Assembly (NCBI RefSeq): GCF_964355755.1
Contig: NC_092674.1
Location: 3,043,001 to 3,107,000 of the forward strand
Direction of reading: 5' to 3'
Source: Antedon mediterranea
Taxonomy: Eukaryota > Echinodermata > Crinoidea > Comatulida > Antedonidae
DNA: 64,000 nt
A program made the translations under genes and the position numbers. The notes under the pieces are model-generated. The model made no database searches, was not told the DNA's origin, and was given only the letters and a program-made list of their open reading frames with translations. Positions within the stretch are counted from its first letter, which is position 1. Every line of letters starts with the position of its first letter. Below, one piece after another: positions 12,866 through 40,597 of this stretch.

Positions 12866-14148
12866 GGATTTTCATCTGGATAAGTCTAATGCTATATTCT
12901 AGCTTTCAATATTTTTATAATTTGTTTTTATATGATTATGCAACAGTAATATAATTTATAGCATATTTAAAATTTCATTGAATACAATTTTCATTAATTA
13001 ATAATTTTGTACTATAAATGTATTTTTTAAAAATATTTTATTTAGTGCAGAATTCCAATTTTAATGTATTTTTTTTAAATATTTCATAATCGGTGCAGAA
13101 TTCCAATTTAACGTTTTGGATATTAAGTTCAAGTTTTCATATTTCTTTTATTTTATAACTAATATATTCTATATAGTTTTCACAATATATATTTTTACAT
13201 TATAGGCCTAAATGTATAAGCACATTTTTTTTTCATTTAAGCAATATGTTTTATCCATTTTTTTAAAGTTAAAGAATGTCTTTCAGACTTGGTTTTTTAA
13301 TCTTAATATAATTGTGTACGTTTTAAAATTAAAGTTCTCAAATTAGCAAGTCTGACGATGAGGACACCAAGACAATATTATGAGAACTTTATATTTAGCA
13401 CTATATATTTATCTCCATACTGTATCTAGGCAAATGGCATATAATTTGGTCAGTATCTCATCACATGATATATGATACAGCACAAAATGTGACCTATGTG
13501 AATTATAACAAATTAAACCGGCATTCAACATATTTTTTATTTTATTTATTGAAGTGTATATACAACATAATCCTCTTCAACACTGAGGCAGAACCTATTC
13601 ACAAGATTTAATAGCAAACATTTAGAAACCTAAAGCGCCCATGTCATGCGGCGGCGGCTAGGATGCTTTACTTCTGTTCGATAAATAAATCAAACGCTAT
13701 CTACATAATGCATCCACTGTTATCATTTGACTACCTAAGTTTGTGAAAAATATGAAAATCGTTCAAGCCCCCTAGATTTCCACAAAATATCTGTCAGATT
13801 CTGAAGCTCTATTGATATTCTCTCTAATGGAGCAGATCAAAATAGCTGCACTATGCAACAATGACAGGGGGAAGAACAAATGATTGAACAGCCCATGTAT
13901 CGCTGTTGTAGTTATTTGACATGCCTAGATATCTTATGGAAACCAGGCTTGTAGAATGTAATATCTAATCCATGATCTATAAGTTAACAAAGGCCTAGCT
14001 AAGATCAATCAATTATACACCTCAATCATGAAAACAAAAAATATTAGCACCTATAAAAAATAGTAGCTATTGAATGTTTAAACGAAGGGAGTCATTAGGA
14101 TAGCAAGTGGGATGGGTTAAGCAAGGTAATATTGCCTTTAGGGACAAG

Positions 14149-14317
14149 CAGTGGTGTAACACAGTGAGTGGGCCGGGCAAAAGCCCATGGTTTAGCACTC
14201 TAAGGGCCTTCCAATGCTGGGCAGTTGCATTGGGCTGCTCATGCTCTGGGCCCTTAAGCTCTGGGGGCCCAGAGTTTTAACCAGTGAGCGCTCATCATAG
14301 CCATTACGCGGCCACTG
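14149..14317. mobile_element. Short hAT-like MITE
   Basis: CAGTGGTGTAAC at the left pairs with ATTACGCGGCCACTG at the right. Flanking 8-mers GGGACAAG and GGAGCAAG match at 6 of 8 positions, consistent with an old hAT duplication. Confidence 0.55.
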
Positions 14318-14335
14318 GGAGCAAGCACACCAGTC

Positions 14336-14369
14336 ATACCACTTTCACCTGAAATGTGAAAGTGGTATT
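14336..14369. repeat. Short perfect hairpin
   Basis: ATACCACTTTCAC is mirrored by GTGAAAGTGGTAT with a 7-base loop. A similar hairpin (CCCTTTCACATTG / CAATGTGAAAGGG) is at 14479-14533. Confidence 0.6.
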
Positions 14370-14767
14370 GTTTGTTTATCTTAAAATCCATTTCTATGAA
14401 ATTGTTTTCCTATAATGGCTAACCAGTAGCATATATACTATTTTAATAACAAAACAAATTAAAATGTAATCCTATAGCCCTTTCACATTGCCAAGTCGTG
14501 TGTAAACTCCAGAGGTTTACAATGTGAAAGGGGCATTAGTTATGAATTTACATTCATACAATCATAATTGTTATTCATTAAAGAATAATTCTGTTGCCAA
14601 ATTTGCTTGTTAGACTGTAATTTTAGACTGTAATGTTAGTACAATTTAAATACCGAGATAATTGTGGTCAATGTGCATGTTTATAAATATCTTTAACTTT
14701 GAAAAACTATTTTTAAATTCTTGATTTAGGTTATACCATCTCGGTATACAAAATACCTAATGTATTC

Positions 14768-14967
14768 TAAAGCTCCGTCTACACTATCAAACTAGTTTGA
14801 CAAGAAGTGTGATGTGACCAAATATGGTAGTGATATGCCCAAATATAGTAGTGACATGACATCATCATGTCTATACATGGAGTTATAACTAATTTTATAA
14901 CTCCATGTTCTATATATGGGCACATCACATTTTGTTGTCACAAAGTTTGATAGTGTAGACAGAGCTA
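14768..14967. mobile_element. MITE family A copy with extra inner inverted repeat
   Basis: TA-flanked, ends AAAGCTCCGTCTACAC and GTGTAGACAGAGCTA. The centre carries an additional ATGGAGTTATAACTA hairpin. Confidence 0.85.
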
Positions 14968-15280
14968 ATGGAACTCTTACACTATGCAATGTGGAACACA
15001 AAGTGAAAAGGGGAAGGTGGGGGTGGGGGATGGTGGGGGTAGGAAATCAAATGAATAAGTTTGGTTTGTATGCCCCCATTTAAGCTATATATCACTCATA
15101 AATAATATTATTTATATAATATAATACACCTGTTGATTGGTTTTTGTTTGTGAACAATCTTTGTATCTACATGCTTGAAAATACATAAACCGTACGATTC
15201 TCTTACTTATAACTAGCAGCAGGTAGTAGTGAAATGTTTATTCTAACCACTTACTGAAAACGAGCCAGACACTTAAGCCT

Positions 15281-15420
15281 TAAGTCTGAACTATCAAACT
15301 TTATGTGACCAAAAAAATGTGATGTGCACAAATATGGTAGTGATAAGTTTAAATACGGTAGTGATATGACATCATCATGTACATATATGGGCAAATCATA
15401 TTGTTTTGTCAGAGAGCTTA
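15281..15420. mobile_element. MITE family A copy
   Basis: Diverged ends, well-preserved centre (GTGATATGACATCATCATGT). Followed immediately by a three-unit tandem repeat. Confidence 0.75.
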
Positions 15421-15422
15421 GA

Positions 15423-15690
15423 ATAACCAATTTTAAATTCGACCAATTAGACTTATGCATGAAAGAATATGTTAATTTAATCGGCATGGTAGTGGTAAAT
15501 AAAACCAGTACCGGACACTTGATAACCAATTTTAAATTAGACCAATGATCATCTTATGCATTTTAATTAATCAGCATGGTAGTGGTCAATAAAACCAGTA
15601 CCAGACACTTGACCCTTGATAACCAATTTTAAATTAGAACAAGTGTCATCTTATGCATGTTAATTGGTAGTGGTCAATAAAACCATTGAG
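15423..15690. repeat. Three-unit tandem repeat, about 95 bp each
   Basis: Units start GATAACCAATTTTAAATT and contain CTTATGCAT and GGTAGTGGT(C/A)AATAAAACCA. Each unit supplies an AATAAA. Confidence 0.8.
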
Positions 15691-15748
15691 TGTAAATACA
15701 GAAGGCTCTGATCTTTGTTTTACTTGATTAGTCTTGATAAAATCAGTA

Positions 15749-15886
15749 AGGCTCTATCAAACTTTATGTGACAACAAATGTCATGTGGCCATAATGGACA
15801 TGATGATGTCATATCACTACCATATTTAAGCAGATCACTACCATATTTAGGCACATCACACTAGTTTGATAGTGTAGACAGAGCTT
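15749..15886. mobile_element. MITE family A copy
   Basis: Left end shortened (AAGGCTCTATCAAAC); right end GATAGTGTAGACAGAGCTTA intact. Downstream of CUL3. Confidence 0.8.
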
Positions 15887-16120
15887 AACACAAAATGATT
15901 TGCCATAAAATCTGTGATACAAATTGATTTGATAAAATCAACACATTCACATTCATGTCTAGGTAACTCATAGGTTTAAAATGAAATGGTAATTACTGTC
16001 AAGTTTTACTAAGAGATACCATGTTTATTACAATATTTCCGTTCCATATACACCTGTTTAGTTGTCTATATCGTTAGTTGTATAAAAAGATTGACGTCTT
16101 CTTGAAGAGTGAAATGTATC

Positions 16121-32195
<16,075 letters not shown>

Positions 32196-33328
32196 GCTTC
32201 AATAAATGTTGGCCAAGTCCTTCGTCAACCAATTATGAAAGAATGAAAGTTCAGCACAGGATTTATTTAAAACCTGTTATGTTAATGCATCATCTTCATC
32301 TATACCAATTCCTGGAAAAAGGTGGAAGTTGAATCGGTACCGTACATTTTTAGTAGAGTAATATAGCTAGCGAGACGAATTAAATACATTTGATGACATA
32401 AAAATAGATGTTATTTTGACTTCTAAAATATAAGCAGCTCCTCTTATTACCATCCTTTCTTCCAAAATAACTGATAAAAATAAAGTTATAATTGACTCTT
32501 TTGAGCTAGGCTGGTCTCCTGCCCAGTGGACCCACACACAGCCAATCGGAACCGTGTACTGTCAGCTGGCTAACTTTTTCTGCAGAGGCTAGAGAAAGAT
32601 AAGGCTGTGCCAACCAATACGTTTGTTGGTAATGAACATTTAATAATAAAATATAAATTAATCTACTAACATGTATTTTTATATTTCTATTCACTCTTCA
32701 ATCAATTCGAACTAAAATGAATGCAATCAATAATCTAAAACACTAATTTTACGAACAATTTGAAGAATATTTTTGGAACACATCCATTCCATGTACAATA
32801 CTTTTGGTTACCTACTGTGTAATTCATTCACTGCCGTAAAACGCCCATTGTTCACTGAGAACTAATTTACAACATCGTTATTTTTATCTTTTTAAAAGAT
32901 AAAACCGACAAAATTTTCTGAAAATTAGATAAAAGAAAATTATTATACAGTTTATCTCTTAAAATAAATCTACACCGGAATGAAATCTGTTTATAAAGGC
33001 GATCTTTTAATAGGCGGATGACTAATATTTTTAAGTGAATAGCGATGATGGTGTAGAGTGCCATTTTTTAATTGTGACGTCATTTATAAATTATTTTATA
33101 AAATTAGATTTTCTTCACTGATATAAATATATATATTCATCATTTATATCTAATTTAAATTTTAAACATTTATAAACTTTATTATTATTATATTAATTAT
33201 TTTTAAAATGTGTATTAATGTATTAAGATATTGTTAAAATAATAAGTTACGGTAAAGACTAAACATGGATGCGCCCACAAAAAATCAAAACAACATTAAC
33301 TCTACCAAACGCAGAGTCCAATAATATC
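32196..33328. other. Divergent spacer, CUL3 to SENP-like gene
   Basis: About 1.1 kb, AT-rich and free of recognised repeats. It must contain the promoters of both genes unless 5' UTR introns lie upstream. No TATA box can be assigned. Confidence 0.55.
33265..33324 (+). promoter_or_regulatory. Upstream ORF in leader of the SENP-like gene
   Basis: An ATG at 33265 opens a 19-codon frame closed by TAA at 33322-33324, four bases before the proposed start at 33329 and in a different frame. If included in the mRNA it could lower translation of the protease. The transcription start is unknown, so this is a possibility only. Confidence 0.35.
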
Positions 33329-36300
33329 ATGTTATCCATTAAACTAGATGTTTCTGCGTTGAGAGAATTTGCTACAATAGTAAGTTTTTCTATAATGTAT
33401 TACTATCCCTAAATTTGTAGTGTACTGTAAGTAGTAATTAACTAGCCTATATAGGCCTAGGCCTAGGCCTAGGTAGGCCTAGAGGCCCCATCTTCTAGGC
33501 TAGCTTCTTCTAGTCCGTACAGACAGTACAAAGAAAAGTGAAGTGGCAGGCATCTCTGATTTCTGACGCGACACTGGCCCAGTTCGAGTCGATTCAACCC
33601 TGCTTCACTGTGTTCCAAATAGAACATTTTTCAATTTCCAACAAGATGATTTGTTTTGACAGGTAACGTTAGAAGTTCCTAGGACATCCAGAGTGGAACA
33701 GTTAGCTGATGTTGTCAAAGATCTTAAAAATGTGGATGTGTGAGTAATAATGACAATAACTATATATATACAAATACAATGTAATATTATATAATTATAT
33801 ATGATGAAGGGCTAGTGTTGCCCGAAAGCTCAGCTAACTTTTCTGGCTGTTTTACTTATCGTTTTGATTTAGCTTTTCGCTTTTTTTTTGTATCTCCATT
33901 GAGATCCAGCCACTGATACCCACAGCATTGTCATTTTTCAGTAATTAGGTTATATGCATGATATGCATATAACCTCTTGATTCTGTCAAAATCTTTATTT
34001 ATTTATTTATTTATTCTTTCCTTAGCACTATTTTGTCCGTGCATTATCTTGGCATCAGTTTAATCTAGCTAAGTCAAGTTTTCAGAGTATATTCCTCATG
34101 GCCAGGAATCGATGTGGTTATATTTTCACGATGCGTAATCAAAAATTACGCGGTCTACGCGCGATTTTACGAAATCACGTTTGTAATCATATCTTCACAA
34201 GCATGAATCACAATTAAACAAAATTTGGTACTCATAAATTTCAGGTCATATTTCATCATATGGCAATAAAATTACGTGCGTAGCGCATATAACGCTTGCG
34301 TACGCGCGCTTAAAATGTTCAAAATTGTCAAAATTTATTTTCGATGAAATTAGAGTACGTTTCAGGCAATTTTAAGCGTTTAAAAAATTGCCATGAGTGC
34401 GCAGATTTTTGCACGCGCACTGCGCGTTAAACGTTAATGCGCACTCTTTCTGCCCGATTTCTGTTTTACAATCTTTCTTTAATAATATCATCATATTTGA
34501 TTCAGGTTTCAACTCGAAATTGCGTTATACGAGCACGTCAAAAGTGACTGGCTACGCACGTATAAGTTAACAAAATGGTGAAAATATGCTAAATTTTAAA
34601 ATTAATATATATCGTCAGAATGCAGGGGAACACCTATTTTTTATTTCATTTTCTTGAAGTGTAGGTATCATATGTATGATTTATTATCAAATAAAGAGAA
34701 CAAAAGTTGATTAAGTCATCATTAATTGCATATTAAATTAAAAAATAATAATTTCGACAATCAAACAAATTATGAAATTTTCTTAGGCCAAAATAACAAA
34801 CTTAACATTAACTTTCTTCCTTCAAAAATTCATATATTAAAGTTAAAAGTATGTAGTTTGACAGTGCATCATTTGTATACATTTTAAAGATGTCATCATA
34901 GTAAAAAATTATAATTCATTTCGGTATGTAATAATCTATTTGCATCAAAGTGGTTACTGCATAGTAAATACACGGAGGAATTTTTCTACAACTATTAGTC
35001 AGGTGTGTACGGCTCGGTGGTCTGTGCTCGTGTCTATGGCATTAAAGGTACCGAGATCGAGTCTCACCTTGTGAAACGAAATAAGATTTTCTTTTTATTA
35101 TCCGTATTGTTTGTTCAAATTTATTTCTTAGTGTATAGATTATACACATGATTTATAATGAAATCTAGATAAAAATTAACTTATGTCTTTATTATTATGT
35201 AACAACAAATGTGGTTTATGACATTATACGCATATGGATCTTTGATCGGATTGTGATACCGGCTATGGTGTTCGCGTTAGCAAGGTCCTATCATATATTA
35301 TAAGTAATTAAAGATTCAGAGAAAATCAATCAATCAATATATCTTTTAAAAATCAATTATCTTTATTTAAATCAATGCATATAACCTATAATTCGTCATA
35401 GTGACGAATTAAATCTAGTTTGCCTTTGGATTAATAATATATAATTATATATATATAATAATACTATATAATGTAATTAGGCCATCATTCAGATTAAAAT
35501 ATTTTATTTTTCTATCTACTTATTTGATGTGTGCCTAGTCTTATTGTGTTATTAAATTACAAAAGGAAAAACATGTTTAAAAACAGCTAACAATAAATAT
35601 TTAAATTCTTGTATAAAGATGGATTTTTGAAGCTGTATACTGTAAGTCTATTGTCAGGCCAACGCTTGAATATTGTAATACTGTTTATAATCCTATTAGA
35701 AAAAGAGATCAGGATGAAATAGAGAAGGTCCAGCAAAGAGCAACAAGATTGATTCCTAGGTACCGTAATATTCCTTATGAACAACGTTTGAGAATTCTTG
35801 GTCTTCCTACCATGAGATATCGAAGGCAGAGAGCGGATATTATCCAAGTTTTTAGGATTGTTAAAGGTTTCGATCGTATTTCGATCAACACATTTTTTGA
35901 ATTTGATCTAGAATCTCGGACCCGTGGACACCCATATAAACTCAAGTTTAAAAGCTCTCGTCTTAATATTAGGAGGGACACGTTCTCCAGGAGAGTTATT
36001 CTCTTATGGAATGCTCTGCCTACGGATGTAGTTTCATGTGCTACGGTGAACTTGTTCAAAGCAAAACTTAACGTCGCATGGTCTAACCACCCGCTGAAGT
36101 TTTCAAAGAATATGATTTTATTGCTAAGAGGGGCTTTTAAGCACTGAGTGCTTTGCCTCAATCCCGTAGACAAAAGTGTACGGGAAACAAGTAAACAAGT
36201 AAGTAAGTAAACGTATGTAGACTTGCCCCAAGTCTGTAATTATTATCTTTTTTATGTTAGTCCACCAGTCGAACGTTTCGATTTTTGTCTGAAAATAATA

Positions 36301-39300
36301 AAGTAATTGTGAGTAGTATATTATACGTATGAAATGCCATATATGCCAAAATATTTATCTTTACTAATTACAGGCTAGAAACTAGTCTAAAGAGTATGTA
36401 TTAATGTTTAGCTTTGTCATAATTTTTTGTTTAGGCAGGAAGCATCAAGTTTACACTTCTGGACTCGTGCAGGAAAACGATTGCAAAACAAAATTCAGTT
36501 GCGTCGTACTCGACTTAATGACCAACCATTGCTAGTAGCTGAAGTACACAATCATTGCAAGTGTTCATCTGCGAATGATGTACCTTCACCTAATAATCAC
36601 ATTCATAAATTGGACCTTCAGACCTCTTTGCAGGAGGAAGCCGTTTCCTCTACATGCATCACACAATCAACTGACGTGGCAGGGTCATGTGACCTGATTT
36701 GTGAATTGGAAGATGAAGTCTCAGATAAAATGATTGGGCTGGAGGTGTCATGTGATGATGATGACAGCGATGATGATATTCAGATCATTAATGTTTCCGG
36801 GGAGATTACGGTCTCCGATCAACAGATTGAATCATTCATGATTGGTAATTCCCACCCTAAATTCATTGAATATTCACGCATCTCACGCATGAGGGCCAAT
36901 TTGTTATGCCTCACACATACATGGCTATTTCTCACGCATCCATACAAATATTCAGAAAAATTTAATATTTTTACATTAAATTGCCTATTTAACACGTTAT
37001 TTAATTAATTTGAGCATAAATAGCCTAGGCCTATGTTTATTTGTATTTTATGGTTGATGTAGTACAGGAAAGCCTAACTCAATTCAGCCAAAAAATTAAA
37101 CATAGAGGGTGTATTTCACAATTATTTTGAGTTATTATAACATAGAGGGTGCTATATACAATTGTAAGTTGTCACACATTGGCCACTGAACAAGTTTGCA
37201 GGTATGCATTACCTAATTTCAATTTCACAAATGGTAAACAATGGTTTGTCCTAAGTTTTTATTATCTTTTTAGCAACATTTCAAAGCCATCATAAGAAAA
37301 TGTCAAAATACCCAAGTTTTGAACTTGTTATGCGGAGATTGGAAGAAGCATTCCCAAGACACATAACCAACAGGTAAATTCTCACCCACCCCCCCCCCCC
37401 CACCCCACCAAAAAAGTAAAAGCTTTCTTGTTGTACTGTATAATATTTTCTTTGTTTGTTATTCCATTCCAACTGTCAATACAAATTTAATGTAATTAGG
37501 ACTTGATTTACATAGTACCACTAATACAAAGCAGAACAATACTAATAATAACTATTTTATAGAGAGAAGATAGTGAAACAAATATATAGAAAGTTAAAAA
37601 GAAGTTGTCCGAGACAAAACATAGATCTTGAAGTTGAGTGTGTTGTTGGGAACTACGAACTAACGAAGGATGACTTTGCTACGTTACGTAATGGCTGCTG
37701 GTTAAATGATAACGTAGGTATAGAATCCAGTGAGGGATCCAGAGAGGGAGGAGCTTGAGTGAGAGGTGGTGTAAATTCAATGCAAATAATCACATTTTGT
37801 CTCAAATTTACACAACATTTATTTCTAACGTTGGATGCTCTTCATAGTACATATTTTTAAAAGTAAATTTTGTATTTTTAATATTAATGTTTATACCTTA
37901 TGTACTGAATTGACTTCAGTAGTTTAAAGTTATAGCGCCCCCACTCTTTAAAAGTTCATTGAGTACTAATTGCCGGTTAACTTACACCTTATGTGAGGAC
38001 ACATATTAGTATAGTCAATATAAAAAAGTTTTGGAATATAGAGTTTTGTAATACTCTAAAAGGGTCTTACGTGACAAGATTTTTTATCTTCTGGTAATGA
38101 TCCTATTATTTTTATGTTATATCCAATCTATCTTATATCTTTTTCATGTCATTGATGAAATAAATGTTGTTGAATTGAATACAAACAGCAAAAACAACTT
38201 AAATCCTTATATGGGAATACATGCCATAACTCTGTTTCTTTATTACACTGTACTAATTATATTTATAAAGATAGATTGTCCTCCTAAACATTTTTTTTTC
38301 AAATTTTTTGTTGACTCAATATGCCAATTTAATGTCACATAATAGTTATTCGCTTTGACCAAAAACTGATATAATAATTTTTTTTGGTTTTTGTTTTTTT
38401 ACAAAATGGTTAGTATTTAAAGTCTGATTTTATTATCTTCATTTTTCATGTTTTTGGAGGAACATGCATCTTTAATGATAATATAATTTGTTTTTTTTAG
38501 ATCATCAATGCATACATGTATCTGCTGTCTGTAGCAGATTCTACAGTTTATCCGTTCAGTACATTTTTTTATCCAACGTTAATGAATAAAGGGTACAAAT
38601 CAGTTGAAAAGTGGACTAAAAAGGTAATGTGTACTTTCTATGTATTCAGTCAACTCAAAATCAACTATGAGGTCACTCAGCCAATGACATATAAATCAAC
38701 ATCTAAAGCTCTGTCTACACTATCAAATTATATTTGACAAAAATGTGATGTGCCCATATATGGACATAATGATGTCATATCACTACCTTATTTGTGCATA
38801 TCACTACCATATTTGGGCACATCACACTTTTTTTTATCAAACTAGTTTGATAGTGTAGTGTAGACAGAGCTTTATATTGATATCAAAGTATCATATTCAT
38901 GTTTTGATGTATTAAATGTTGAAATACAATATAGAAGTTTTTCATTTTCTGGTATTTATAGCATAATAGGTTATAATTCAACCTCATAAATATTCATTAA
39001 ATATGAACAACCTTGAAAAGGAATCAGGTTTAGCTGTAAATTACAGTGTGGCTTGACAACACACCAAATTTAATCATAAATTATTTGTTTTATAATATTG
39101 TTTAGTTGTTAAAATGTCTGGCAATTGGTTGTTTATTTATCTGATTGCAGATAAGTTTTTAACACTTTATTTGAGATGTTGTTTGGAGGAAAAGTTCAGA
39201 AATTGTATACAAATATTAAAATAATACATTTTTTTTTTCATTTAGAAAAATCTGTTTAAGTATCGCCTGCTTCTTGTACCAGTACATCTTGACGTCCATT

Positions 39301-40597
39301 GGACGATTGCATATATCGATGTCAAAGGTCAAATCATTGAGTACTATGATTCGATGGGATCAGAAAATCATGCTTGTTTAGTGGTAGGTTGATTTGACAT
39401 CTGACTCCAGATGTTGTGCCACCTTGAGCTATTAAATTCGTGCTTGATTTATGTATTATATTGTAGAACCTCTCCTTTAAAACTTATATTCGAAGAAACC
39501 TCAATTATGGGAAAGTTTCCTGTCATGAAACAGATAAAAGGAAATGTTCTATAGCCAACCTTATTGAGAAAATGCCCTCAGGTAATTGTGTTTGCCCCCA
39601 CCTGCATGAAATCAAACCTGCTTGTTGTGCATTAACGTTATTTGCTGTAGACTGTAGACTCGGTTCACCGCACGCGTACTATGTACTATGTTTTCCATTG
39701 TCGTTGCATGAAATCAAACTGATTTGATTTCCCATAGCGATGTCGTCTGTTCCCACTTGAGTGACGCAATACAGCACTTTGCGTCGATACGTCACTGCGT
39801 TGCATGCTAGTGAGAACCACGCTTTAGAGGACAATTTGTCAGGTCTGGAGGTGTCCCCTTAATAGAGGGTCTACTGAAATAAAGAGGGATTCTATTATCT
39901 AAGCGCTTGTTATATCATAGCTAAAATTTCACTTCAGAACCTGAAACAGTTTATGATATTGGAAGCCACTAAACATCAAAACTCGCAATCCACATTGAGA
40001 AAATGGAAAACATCAACTGTAGAGGGTGCTGTTCCAAGACAGACTATTGGAGGAGATTGCGGAGTGTTTGCTTGTCAAGTAAGTTGACAGGTTTTATAAA
40101 TCTATGGTGTGAATAAAAAAGGCCAAATAAAAACAAAATTAGTTTTACTTTCGGGGTTTGAAATTTGTTTTTGATATTTAACTATCATTATCATGTTTTG
40201 GTATGTTGGTTAAATGTCACAAACTATGATTTAACTTCTTTAAAAAAAATATGTACACAAATTTTACGCCCTGACCAAATATATAAAATGATAATAAAAA
40301 AAATAATATAAAAAGTTGTACAGCTCCAAAATGAGGGAAAGCTAACTAATTTGGTTTTTTTTTATCTGTGACATCCAATTGTGAATTTCTGTAACATTAA
40401 TTTGCTGTCTGATAAATTTAAATAAATTAATGTTAGAGTGAGCCTGATGATTAAATTAATAAATGTGTTTTTTTTTTTTTTTGCAGTTTGCAAGGTGTTT
40501 GGTTGCCAGAAAACCACCAGAATTCTATCAAATTCAGATGCCTCGACTGCGTCAAGAAATTAGGAAAGATATTCACAACGGAAATGTTTCTCTATAA
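33329..40597 (+). CDS. SENP/Ulp1-type SUMO protease with N-terminal ubiquitin-like region, 433 aa
   Basis: Nine exons: 33329-33379, 33663-33739, 36435-36844, 37274-37373, 37563-37713, 38501-38623, 39246-39383, 39938-40078 and 40487-40597, in frame to 433 aa. The C-terminal half (about residues 230-433) is a C48 cysteine protease closest to SENP1/SENP2: WLNDNIINAYMYLL, then VPVHLDVHWTIAYID with His322, YYDSMG with Asp339, Gln385, and GGDCGVFACQ with nucleophile Cys391. His-Asp (17) and Gln-Cys (6) spacings equal those of SENP1. Such enzymes mature SUMO and remove it from targets. Residues 1-81 look ubiquitin-like (VTLEVPRTSRVEQL, then AGKRLQN). Residues 150-163 are an acidic run followed by IIxV, a canonical SUMO-interacting motif. 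The linker is low-complexity. A possible AATAAA lies at 40792. The protease call is very secure; the start codon and ubiquitin-like fold are inferred. Confidence 0.88.
33843..33945. repeat. Third copy of the 'GAGATCCAGCCACTGA' repeat
   Basis: Starts TTCTGGCTGTTTTACTTATC and ends CATTTTTCAGT, colinear with 30932-31024. Confidence 0.6.
33947..35387. mobile_element. Putative TIR DNA element in intron 2 of the SENP-like gene
   Basis: AGGTTATATGCAT at 33947 and ATGCATATAACCT at 35375-35387 are a perfect 13-bp inverted pair about 1.4 kb apart. The left end itself is a 29-bp palindrome. No ORF or target duplication was identified. The region is visibly richer in CpG (GCGCG runs) than its surroundings. 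Confidence 0.4.
34999..35073 (+). repeat. tRNA-like segment inside the putative TIR element
   Basis: GGCTCGGTGGTCTG resembles an A box and GAGATCGAGTCTC at 35053-35065 a B box. Found within the 33947-35387 element. Confidence 0.4.
35630..36205 (+). mobile_element. 3' end of a CR1/L2-like LINE in intron 2 of the SENP-like gene
   Basis: An open frame up to the stop at 36147 encodes the RT C-terminal region: SIVRPTLEYCNTVYNPIRKR, EIEKVQQRATRLIPR, RLRILGLPTMRYRRQRADII and FSRRVILLWNALP. The stop is followed by a 3' UTR and an (AAGT)n tail near 36188-36210. The family differs from the LINE at 27264-29003. 5'-truncated; catalytic RT motifs missing. Confidence 0.85.
38704..38873. mobile_element. 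MITE family A copy
   Basis: TA-flanked; the right end has a GTGTAGTGTAGAC stutter. Intron 6 of the SENP-like gene, about 80 bases past exon 6. Confidence 0.88.
39735..39827. mobile_element. MITE family B partial copy
   Basis: GTTGCATGCTAGTGAGAACC to CACGCTTTA. Intron 7 of the SENP-like gene. Confidence 0.55.

Larger units (their letters stand above)
12227..16120. other. Convergent spacer, coiled-coil gene to CUL3
   Basis: Only 3' UTR sequence, MITEs and tandem repeats are visible. A possible CUL3 AATAAA is at 16028-16023. A G-rich run occurs at 15010-15043. No coding exon recognised. Confidence 0.6.

Noticed and set aside
35775-36173. 132-codon minus-strand frame
   Set aside because: It is antisense to the LINE fragment, whose plus-strand RT C-terminal motifs are clear.
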